The notes beneath the pieces are model-generated. The model made no database searches. It was not told the DNA's origin and saw nothing but the letters and a program-made list of their open reading frames with translations. From Holacanthus passer (taxonomy: Eukaryota > Chordata > Actinopteri > Pomacanthidae): a stretch of DNA of 64,000 bases. Position numbers and translations under genes: made by a program. Positions 1 to 9,000 of the stretch are shown here, one piece after another (position 1 is the first letter of the stretch; each line of letters opens with the position of its first letter). The stretch spans positions 1-64,000 of the forward strand of contig JAFREQ010000283.1 in NCBI GenBank assembly GCA_025331565.1, written 5' to 3'.

Positions 1-1452
1 GTGTATATGTATGTATGTATCTCCTCTTAGGTCCATCTCCGTCCTCTCCAGAAGCCTGTCTTGAACCCCCATCCTCTGTGCCCCCTGTCCCCTCTGTGTC
101 GGCTACCACAGCTGATTTACCTGGTAAATTAATAGCAATACACATTTTATATAACTGTTAAATTATTTCATTAAGATTTAATCTAAGATATAATCATATT
201 ATGAGGGACTTCTTAGACAATGCACATTATCTTAAAATTTCTGAAGCAAATTTCAGTTGTTCAACTGGCAGAGTTTATCTTATTACAAGCAAAAATAAAC
301 TGATATAATGAAATTTTAATCATTTTTGTTATTTAAAAAAAAGTAAGCAGCATCATTTTTCTAGTGTAATATTTCATCTAACATGGCTCGCTTTTGTTGC
401 TGTTTTTTTCATCCTAGGTCCATCCACTCCAGAGCACTTTCTTGCACCGCCATCCTCTGTGCCCACTGCCCCCTCTGTGTCTGCTACCCCTGCTGATCTA
501 CCCGGTAAGTTAACAGCAAAACATCCTTTGTAATTGCTCATTGTAATGTAGAACATTCAGAGATGAATAGTTCAGTCCAGGACTGTAATTTAATGGCTTT
601 AATGGTCCTTCTTTTTAAAGTCATCGTCTTTCTTTTGTCACTTCCTCAGCAACTTCCATCACAACATCGTCTACACAGTATGGATCATCACCAGCTCTGC
701 CAGTGGACCCAGCTGAGTGGCCCTCTGTACTGTACTCAATTCTGTCTGTTGTCTGTGTTGTTTTTTTTTACATTTATCGAAGTGATTTTATTTGTTGTTG
801 CACTTTATTGTTGTTCAACTAAAAATTATTCTTGCACATTGCAAGAATAATTTTAAAAATAGATTAAAAATAGATTTAACATTTAGATTTAGATTTAATA
901 TTTAGATTTAACATTTAACATTTAGATTTAGATTTAACATTTAGATTTAGATTTAACATTTAGATTTAACATTTAACATTTAGATTTAGATTTAACATTT
1001 AGATTTAGATTTAATATTTAGATTTAACATTTAACATTTAGATTTAACATTTAACATTTACATTTAGATTTAGCATTTAGATTTAGATTTAATATTTAGA
1101 TTTAACATTTGATTTTTGTTCACATATAACCAAATTTTAAAATAATTTATGTCTCAAATATGTCTAAAATGAACTAAATGTGAAGAAAATGAACTAAATA
1201 TTGAAAATATATCAGTTTGAAAACTGTAATCAAGTTTTTACATTTGGCACCCCATACACTAGGCCTACAATCAACAGCACCACATAAAATTGTGTTTTGT
1301 ACAATAGTATAATTTTGATCGTATATAAATCGTCACTCATGCATGCAAAAAAAAAAAATAATAATTTTTTTTTCGTAATTGCTCTTGCCCCCCCCAGTGG
1401 CCGCGGGGCCCTAAGCAGGCGCTTAGTTCGCTTATGCCTTGGGCCGGCTCTG
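1..1452 (+). mobile_element. hAT derivative A' (rearranged, truncated by window start)
   Basis: The plus strand carries exon 3 (31-123), exon 4 (418-504) and exon 5 (from about 649) of the same hAT family as copies A, B1, B2 and C. The element sequence stops in a small palindrome at 826-856 and is followed by an AT-rich tandem array. The last part (about 1260-1452) is the family's 5' end in inverted orientation, finishing with the terminal repeat as CTTGGGCCGGCTCTG at 1438-1452. The element is therefore rearranged, with exon sequence on plus and its 5' end on minus. Its terminal repeat abuts the dnd1 exon copy at 1453. Confidence 0.75.
849..1112. repeat. AT-rich minisatellite (TTTAGATTTAACA-type units)
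   Basis: Irregular tandem repeats of ATTTAGATTTAAC and AACATTTAACATTTAG units fill this stretch. The array lies inside hAT copy A' at the point where the element changes orientation, and other copies of the family lack it. Confidence 0.85.
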
Positions 1453-2307
1453 GGTGGAAGTCAGGCCCCAGCTTGTAACCGTGCAGCTGCTGGATGGCGC
1501 TGGTAGCTACACCAGGTGAGCCGTATTTGGCGTAGGCGAAGCCGCGGTTCTGGCCGCTGAAGTTCATCATGAGCCCGAACTCCCAAAGGGGCCCCACAGA
1601 GCTGAACAGGGGTATCAACAGATCTTCATAGGCATCCCATGGAATGTGGTTGATGAAAACCTCACAGCGGGCTCCTGGAGTGGGCCCGTCCCACACTGAC
1701 AACACAACGGAGAGGAGATGAGGGTGGGTGATGTTGACTGAGTATTTGCTGATTATTAAATTATTAATTACAAATCACTAATTCAAGATAATGTTTTACC
1801 CTTTACAAAATTCTGAACAGAACATGCTCTCCTCAAAATCTGACAGAACACATAATGAAAACAGAATCAGAAAGTAAATTTGTTATTACGTCACGCAGTT
1901 AGTTTGCCAGCGCATCGTAACACTGTATATGTTAGTCACTGAACTGAAATCATTGCTGCATTTTAAAATGAAATGGTCATCATGAAATAATTCTGTCAGT
2001 TACTAATTCTCTTCACAAGACTTTGCAAAGTCATTCCCACAAGATCATTCGAATATTATTGAGAAAGAAATGTGCAAAGTTTGGATTTGAAATGATGTAG
2101 AGTCAAAAAGAGTTATGAAAACTTTCATTGTAACACACTGAATATTCTTTATGACAATAAATAAAGCTAGAGACTGACATTACAGTATTCATACAAGACA
2201 GAATGATGATCATGACTCACTTCATTCCATTACTTTACATTTTCTGTTCTATATCAATCACAAACTTTCATTTTCTCTTATATATTTCAAATTGTGTATA
2301 ATCCATC
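1453..2307 (-). pseudogene. dnd1: Duplicated dnd1 exon 3 fragment plus intron 2 sequence, bounded by two hAT ends
   Basis: This 855-bp block matches 13682-14538 of the intact dnd1 gene in the same orientation. By eye it shows seven substitutions and one 2-nt indel. It contains the acceptor side of exon 3 and codons 44 to about 123, which is nearly all of the first RRM, followed upstream by intron 2 sequence. The reading frame is still open. Three of the four exonic changes alter protein (Arg84Gly, His88Asn, Asp105Gly). Exon 3 is cut before its donor site, and hAT terminal sequence takes over. The block starts one base after one hAT 5' terminal repeat and ends one base before another, so it cannot make DND1 protein on its own. 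Confidence 0.93.
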
Positions 2308-2617
2308 CAGAGCCGGCCCAAGGCATAAGCGAACTAAGCGCCTGCTTAGGGCCCCGCGGCCACTACGAGGGGGGCCCAAGAGCAATTACGAAAAAAAATA
2401 TTTTTTTTATTTTTTGCATGCATGAGTGACGATTTATATACGATCAAAATTATACTATTGTACAAAACACAATTTTATGTGGTGCTGTTGATTGTAGGCC
2501 CAGTGATTCTTACTGCCTCTCTTTAAATGTGAAAACTCCGCAGCACCGCAATGTGCAGGCCTCCTGCCGCGCAGCGCGCACTACGCATCCAACTCGCGAG
2601 CACTTCCAATCAAAACA

Positions 2618-2702
2618 GTGTCACAAAGAAGGACGTACCCTTCTGGGGCTGAAAAAAGAAAGAGGAGCAAAGAGGAGGAGGAGAAAAAACGCCAAGACAA
2701 AG
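2618..2702 (+). pseudogene. hAT exon 1, start codon lost
   Basis: This exon encodes a lysine/arginine-rich start (TYPSGAEKRKRSKEEEE) and ends AAAG before gtatgt. The initiator is GTG here. The matching exon in copy B2 (21901-21986) keeps ATG but has one extra A in its A-run, which shifts the frame before the donor. The two broken copies are therefore damaged at different positions. Confidence 0.7.
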
Positions 2703-3359
2703 GTATGTTTGCAAGTCTTGGTAATTGAATGTTTATCAAAGAGATCTGTGTAGCAGTTAATAGCAAATTAGCTGGCTAGTTAGCTAGAAATGTATCTTTT
2801 AACTGGCCAGTTAAATAGCTTAATATTCTTGCCAACATGTTTGTATTTGTGTAATACAGAGCTTAAGATTGGGTTGATTCTCGGGGTTGGCCCTATATAT
2901 TTTGGGGTTGTTGTTGTTTTTGTTTGTTTGCTTGAAAACAACGTTTTTGCTAACGTTTAATAGCAAACACTAATTACAACGTCACCTTGTTTGCTAGCAA
3001 GTGCGGTGCTAGCAAGATGTTTTTGCATCAGGCTACTAGTTATAGTTTGAGATATGTTGTTTGCACAAATTGCCGGGTACAAAGAGCCTGGGAATTCATG
3101 TGAGTAAAATAAACAGTCCTTATTACATCAACTCATAAGTTATGTGAAACTTCCCCAGGAGCACTGTTAAAGTACTTTGGCACAGAAGCCCAGTCCACAT
3201 CCTCAGGCTCAGCCGTGGGTAATACGTCAGGTGAGGAAGACTGTCACCATACCATATACGTTCAATGTCTAAGTATAAGGATTACACCTGAAGGGAAATA
3301 AATTAAGTCAAAGTATCGAATTAATATGTGTGTATATGTATGTATGTATCCCCTCTTAG

Positions 3360-3833
3360 GTCCATCTCCGTCCTCTCCAGAAGCCTGTCTTGAACCCCCA
3401 TCCTCTGTGCCCCCTGTCCCCTCTGTGTCGGCTACCACAGCTGATTTACCTGGTAAATTAATAGCAATACACATTTTATATAACTGTTAAATTATTTCAT
3501 TAAGATTTAATCTAAGATATAATCATATTATGAGGGACTTCTTAGACAATGCACATTATCTTAAAATTTCTGAAGCAAATTTCAGTTGTTCAACTGGCAG
3601 AGTTTATCTTATTACAAGCAAAAATAAACTGATATAATGAAATTTTAATCATTTTTGTTATTAAAAAAAAAGTAAGCAGCATCATTTTTCTAGTGTAATA
3701 TTTCATCTAACATGGCTCGCTTTTGTTGCTGTTTTTTTCATCCTAGGTCCATCCACTCCAGAGCACTTTCTTGCACCGCCATCCTCTGTGCCCACTGCCC
3801 CCTCTGTGTCTGCTACCCCTGCTGATCTACCCG
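3360..3833 (+). other. Tandemly duplicated hAT exons 3 and 4
   Basis: Exon 3 (3360-3452, 31 codons) and exon 4 (3747-3833, 29 codons) both start GTCCATC after AG and end before a GTAA donor. They encode related Pro/Ser-rich peptides that share PPSSVP, PSVSAT and ADLPG. Both are symmetric phase 1-1 exons, so either can be skipped or duplicated without breaking frame. This looks like an old internal exon duplication in the parental element. Confidence 0.75.
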
Positions 3834-4559
3834 GTAAGTTAACAGCAAAACATCCTTTGTAATTGCTCATTGTAATGTAGAACATTCAGAGATGAATAAT
3901 TCAGTCCAGGACTGTAATTTAATGGCTTTATAGGTCCTTCTTTTTTAAGTCATTGTCTTTCTTTTGTCACTTCCTCAGCAACTTCCATCACAACATCGTC
4001 TACACAGTATGGATCATCACCAGCTCTGCCAGTGGACCCAGCTGAGTGGCCCTCTGTACTGTACTCAATTCTGTCTGTTGTCTGTGTTGCTGTTTTTTAC
4101 ATTTATCGAAGTGATTTTATTTGTTGTTGCACTTTATTGTTGTTCAACTAAAAATTATTCTTGCACATTGCTGTTGCAGTTTTTCTTTTATGAAACAAAA
4201 AATCATAAACCAGATGACACTTCTACAGTAAATATATTGCTTTATGACTTGGAATGTTGTGTAAATAAACCCCAGGCTGCTCTTGCAGCTGAATGTGCTA
4301 CATTTTGAAATTAACAATCATATGTGGCACCCTTGGCATCATTCATCATTCATTCATTGGTATTATTTGTATTATTATTGCATTGGTATTTATGTAATTA
4401 AACTAAATTTAAAGATGTTAGGCTGACAAAAGGATAATGTAAACAAACTGCCAGTTTACAATGGGTTTATAGTAGGTGTTGAATGATCAACAACTGATAT
4501 TTTTAGAGGGCCCAAAAAATGAAATTTTGTTAGGGCCCAGTGGAGCTCTGAACTGTGTG

Positions 4560-5048
4560 TATATCGCCAGAGGTACGGTAAAAATTGTGTAAACACTGTA
4601 GCTACGAAGAAAGAGTTTACATTGTGATTTACCTCATTATTTTTGTATTGTTCGTAGCTCTGAACTGTGAGGTGTGTGTATATCGAGCTAGAGAGCATGC
4701 TAGCCGTCAGCTGAAACTTTAACTAGCGCCCTTGGAGAGCGGAATGAGGTATGGAAATGTAAAGTGTATTGTTATCAGATGAGTGACATATTTGTTTGAC
4801 AAGAAAGAAAATGTCATTGTTTGGTTGGGGTTGTTTGTGTTGGGTGTGAACATCATTGGTGTGTGGACATGGTTTGTGTGTGAATTGTTTGTGAAACTAC
4901 AGTGAAGCAATTTGTATTTCTTCTGTTTTATTCTGTAGTTTTCACGGTGTTCAAGGTGCTTATGGTGCACGATGCTCGTTGAGATTAAAGAAGTAGATCA
5001 ACACCCGTTTGAAACTCTCTGCATCTTCATTCAAGAGGCCGCTACACT
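4560..5048 (+). mobile_element. Possible solo LTR or LTR-like remnant
   Basis: The stretch begins near TGTGTGTATATCGCC and ends in GAGGCCGCTACA, with an AATAAA-poor but 3'-LTR-like tail. The motif GAGCTCTGAACTGTG is repeated about 113 bp apart near the left end. No convincing target duplication was found, so the LTR interpretation is weak. Confidence 0.3.
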
Positions 5049-5122
5049 GGCTGGTCTTATTGTAGGACATGATGCACTGATAATTCACTAGCTTGCTGTC
5101 CCTGCAGACATGTAAATGTCTT

Positions 5123-5491
5123 TTACCCTGTGCTGTTCAGAACTGAACCATCTACCCATTTCCATGTTCCATCTTCTTCTGCGTCAGTCAGACCAATCCA
5201 GAATAGATGCTTTAAGGAATTGCTGAATACCTACAATAGTAAGCAAAGTCAACAAAACAGTGAAAATGTTCTTGAGACAGTATTAACCCAACTAAACCCC
5301 CTGTGCTGAATGCAATGTTACTGAATCTTGAACTTGTTTGATTTGACCTGCTCTTCTTTGCTGTTTACAATGACCAGGTCACCCCCCTCTGTCTTTGCAG
5401 TCCCGTCTGCTGTCATCCCAGCTCTTTGGGTCAGAAGAAATGTAGTAAAAAGTGTTGATGAATGATTTGCATCCATCTTTACAGAAATGAT
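5123..5491 (-). pseudogene. C-type lectin domain remnant (two exons)
   Basis: Two minus-strand pieces encode parts of a C-type lectin-like domain. Exon A (5348-5491) has CKSF, then TFYYISSDPKSWDDSRRDC, then DLVIVNSKEEQ before a gtcaaa donor. Exon B (5123-5230) follows an AG and reads FWIGLTDAEEDGTWKWVDGS, the hallmark of fish CD209/asialoglycoprotein-receptor-like lectins. A run of six G instead of five after Arg shifts the frame inside exon A. Exon B reaches a stop 11 codons after WKWVDGS, before the calcium-binding loop. No transmembrane or stalk exons were found nearby. It is a broken copy rather than a working receptor. Confidence 0.75.
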
Positions 5492-5699
5492 CTGCAAGTG
5501 TAGAGAGAAGAGGAATTACAAGTGTGAAATGTCCATTGCAAACACACAGGGAAACAGTCAGATGCTCACAAACCACTGCTTTACACTCACTGAGTTCAAC
5601 CAAAGTCTGGTCTTGAGTCCAGTGTATATCCCCAATTTGGACATAAGCGAACCCACACACAGCTGTCTGTCGCACTCAGGAATCTCCTCTCTCTCCCTC

Positions 5700-5968
5700 T
5701 AATAATGATGTTGGTTTCCCTCTTTATGCAGCGCTATTCTCCATACTGCACTATTTACAATAACAACTGCTGCTGTATTGAAATGTCACTTTGTCGCATC
5801 ACTAAGTCACTTTAGATTTGTCACTTGAACTTGTAGTTGAACATACTTTATATATACACTTTTATAGCATTATCTATTTGTATTCTTTTGTGTGCCACTG
5901 TTTTGTCCTGCTGCAACACCTGAATTTCCCCTCTGGGGGATGAATAAAGAATCATCTTAATTAACTTA
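5700..5968 (+). mobile_element. LINE 3'-UTR tail
   Basis: The stretch ends CCTGAATTTCCCCTCTGGGG then GATGAATAAAGAATCATCTT. This is the common 3' tail of CR1/L2-type LINEs in fish, ending in AATAAAG and short A/T repeats. Confidence 0.6.
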
Positions 5969-5975
5969 ACTATGC

Positions 5976-6880
5976 AGAAAATTATTTATGCAATTAAAGC
6001 TGCTTTTAGAGAGATTTTAGTTTCATATTCACAGCAGGCTCGTGATTATGACTGAAAAATCTGCATGTCCTTTGGGTTGAACCTCACTAATTGTACACCT
6101 ACATCACTCATAGTCTGTCCACATCCACTGATATTATCTAATGTTAATGGCAATATCAATTAGTGATCAAAAAGTGGAAACTGTGGAAACATGACAGAGC
6201 ACACTGCAGAACAAAATAACAGAATGACATCTATAACAATGCCAGAAACACACAGAAAACGAGACTTTTGTCGATGAATCTATTGCCCCTTTGCATGCTG
6301 GGAGGGTTCAAAACACTACTACCTCATGTCACCGCAATCACATAATGAGCACTCAGCTAATCATATGAATGATCATTACAAGTTTAAAATTTATGCCTTT
6401 TTTGCTGCCTTGCTCATTTTTGTCTGTTAGCTTAATATGCTATTGTTAAGAGTGTCTTTGGAAGAGATACTGTATCTGTGTTCTGAAGTCTTGTGAGAGT
6501 GTTGCTGAGACAGGGGCAGGTCTTGAACAAAGTTAATTTTCTCCTGAATTGTCTGTCTAAAAAGTGCAATTTCAGTGTCTAAAAGTTTGAAAGGTTGCTC
6601 CAGTGACTACGGGGTGAAAGAATTGGTCATAGTCGGTGCTCGCTTACACTTCTCCCATTGAAGTGAATGGACTCAGGACCTGCCACTGGTCTCCTGAAGG
6701 GGAGCAGCAGTGGCAAAAACTACATGACATGGATACAAGAAACGACTCAGTGTGCTGTCTCCCTCCTGAACCGTCTCCAGTTTCAACCAAAGATGCTCCA
6801 CTCTATACTCATTTTGCCTTTACTTCAAAATAACATTTTATTTAAAAAAAAAAAAAACATTGTTATTAAAGAAAACAAAT
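5976..6880. other. Intergenic stretch, nothing recognised
   Basis: No coding sequence, splice-coherent exon or named repeat could be supported. It ends in an A-run (6842-6860) next to a dispersed repeat, so part of it may be old mobile-element sequence. Confidence 0.4.
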
Positions 6881-6884
6881 GGTA

Positions 6885-7165
6885 AATCCATATAAACAGC
6901 ATTTATATACCACTCAAATTACTTTACAACAGGCCACATTCACACATTCATACATACACGAATTGGCAGATATCATACACTGAAGGCAGAGGCTTTCATA
7001 CAAGGTGCCAACCTGCTCATCAGCACTTTCTGTACAAAGTGCCACACTCACACACCCGTCAGAAGCAATCTGGAGTTCAGTATCTTGTTCGAGGACACTG
7101 GAGGGTTGAACCACCCTCTGGTTTAGTGGATGACCCGTTCCAGCTCCTGAGCCACAGCCGCCAAT
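6885..7165 (-). repeat. Dispersed teleost interspersed repeat
   Basis: The stretch has the series CACATTCACACATTCATACA, then a CAAGGTGCCAACCTGCTCAT segment, then GTTCAGTATCTTGTTCGAGG, and ends near CTCCTGAGCCACAGCCGCC. From memory this ordered set of motifs recurs widely in fish genomes. I cannot assign it to a class. Confidence 0.5.
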
Positions 7166-8160
7166 AAACGCGCAAATGCCAAAATGTGCAGTTCCGTGAA
7201 TGACCTGAGGTTGGCTCCAGTCAATCTCGGCCTACTTTACAGCAGAAATAAACACGTTTGAGTCATTGAACTTGACCTCTTCGCTGTGTTTGTGGTGTTG
7301 CTGATTTTTGGAGAAATTTTCATGCAAGTATCAGACGAATATAATGCTTGCTGTGCATTAGCGCTAATAGGCCGTCCATGAAATCTGTGCTCCAGTTTTA
7401 TCAGTGAGTGAAATTCTAGTATTATTTTATGTATATTGTAGCATGTTGGGGAATGAGTGGACAGAGACTTTCCAGCATGCCATGTTTAGGACTGTTTACG
7501 GATGTTAGATGTTTTCCATACGATTGAATGCTGCCTGTTGTGCTTACTGTTTGTTGTCTACGTTTATAGTGTTTGTAATTATGTTTTTAATGATTATAGT
7601 TATTTATGATGGTCTCCTGACATGTTTCACCACCTTTCACTTGAATACAATAAGTATTGTTGGAGTATTTCTGTGTGTGAAAGTCATTAAACAGCAGGTG
7701 TGTTTAGGAGTTCATCTCAAACGGCCTCTTTCTTCATTGAGATATCAAGCTCACCACAATATGTGAGCACTATAGTTAACAGGTAGGGTTAGCCGTGAAG
7801 CCAGACACCACTCTGTGCTAATAGAGAGCATATGCTAGCCAGTTATTAAACTGGTAACATTAAAATAATGTTAATGCTACACTTGGCTAGGTACATTAAA
7901 AACTGTCTTATGCAGTCCACCCCAACTCCACCTCTTTACCCATTTTTGGGTGCCAAGATCACGACAGCCAGAGGCACCACACTGAGCTTAACACTGGTTC
8001 TTCAGAAACCAATGGGTGGTGTCACAGAGACTGCGTCCATGTTTGAACGGTCTATGATTCCTCCCTTCATGTAAGTGGTCATTAGTCGGTCATCTTCAGA
8101 TGAGTTTGAATTTATCCTTCACTACACACATTTATACAAAGTAACAACGGCATCACATTT
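7166..8160. other. Intergenic stretch 3' of dnd1, nothing recognised
   Basis: Only short open frames without motifs are present. No exon, RNA gene or clear repeat was supported. Confidence 0.4.
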
Positions 8161-8176
8161 TTCTTTTTAAATCTCA

Positions 8177-8182
8177 TTTAAT
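8177..8182 (-). promoter_or_regulatory. Candidate dnd1 polyadenylation signal (ATTAAA)
   Basis: On the minus strand an ATTAAA hexamer lies about 240 bases past the dnd1 stop codon. This makes 8160-8422 the likely 3'UTR. No canonical AATAAA was seen in the same stretch. Confidence 0.4.
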
Positions 8183-8422
8183 TAAAATGAGGAACCAATC
8201 CAACAGTAACACACACTAAAAAGCATGCATAAAACAAACAGAAGTTCACAGCAGAGCACAGAAGTTCAAACAAGACAAACAAGTCTACTACTAATAAAAG
8301 CATGCAGAAATCAACAAACTACATATAAGATCAAACATCTTTTTTTCCCCAGTAGAACATACTTAACAAAACAAGAAACAGCATGTGGAAGTCAGTGAAC
8401 TGTATATTACATGATAAGCTTG

Positions 8423-9000
8423 TCAGTGGAAGAGCTGGTTGTTGCTCAACATCTGCAGGATCTGCTGGGCTACAGCCCGCTCGGCTTCCTCCGGCATGCT
8501 GCTGACAGTGGGTCCCGGCAATATCATAACAACGCCTTTGAAGGGCGCGGTGATCCCGGGAATACTTACATTGTAGGTAAAGTAAAGGAATCTATTAGGC
8601 CCAGCATGGCTGTAGTAGATCTCATAGAGTGGCTGACCAACCCCAGCCATCTCACACACTTCATGCAGGAGCATCACCGGGGATGACCCTGATGATGCTG
8701 TAGACATGAGATGGCCCTGGGACGGAGTGGTGGTGGGAGAACTGGGAGGGGGAGGGTGCTCGGGGGCAGTGGGTCCGCGCACTACTCTGCAGAAACCCTG
8801 GAGGATAGATGACAGGCAGGCCGGATCAGGAGGCAGGACAGTTGGCAGTGGAGAGTTGAAAATGCAGCCCGGTGCCTTGAGGGGCGATGGCAGGAGGTTT
8901 TTCTGGTTTCCGTGTGAAGGTTTCTGTGATGGTTCTAGGCTTGGCTTCACTGTTGGCAGCCACTTGACTGAGACATCCAATGCAAACTGCTTCTTGATTG
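8423..9000 (-). CDS. dnd1: dnd1 exon 5 (C-terminal domain and stop)
   Basis: It follows TGTCCAG and encodes residues 197-388. After KQFALDVSVKWLP comes a Pro/Ser-rich linker, then a C-terminal block with LHEVCEMAGVGQPLYEIYYS and a final helix-like AEERAV-type segment ending LFH and TGA at 8425-8423. The linker is about 60 residues of low complexity. The C-terminal block corresponds to the dsRBD of DND1. Confidence 0.94.

Larger units (their letters stand above)
2308..4550 (+). mobile_element. hAT derivative A (ZMYM1-like family, transposase core deleted)
   Basis: The element begins with CAGAGCCGGCCCAAG and ends with a degraded 3' terminal repeat, GGAGCTCTG, at 4550. Exons with GT/AG sites, all in phase 1, are: exon 1 2618-2702, exon 2 3159-3230, exon 3 3360-3452, exon 4 3747-3833, exon 5 from 3979. 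The conceptual start includes SQRRTYPSGAEKRKRSKEEE, then GALLKYFGTEAQS, then two Pro/Ser-rich exons, then PVDPAEWP. Basic PSGA-KRKR N-termini and D-P-x-x-W-P motifs are known from ZMYM1-like hAT proteins. After PVDPAEWP the sequence jumps to a short hydrophobic tail and the 3' end. The start codon position reads GTG, so no intact protein is expected. Confidence 0.8.

Noticed and set aside
563..850. Frames such as 563-850, 3964-4308 and 20615-20959 as membrane proteins
   Set aside because: They are alternative-frame or read-through translations of hAT exon 5 and its 3' region, repeated in each copy.
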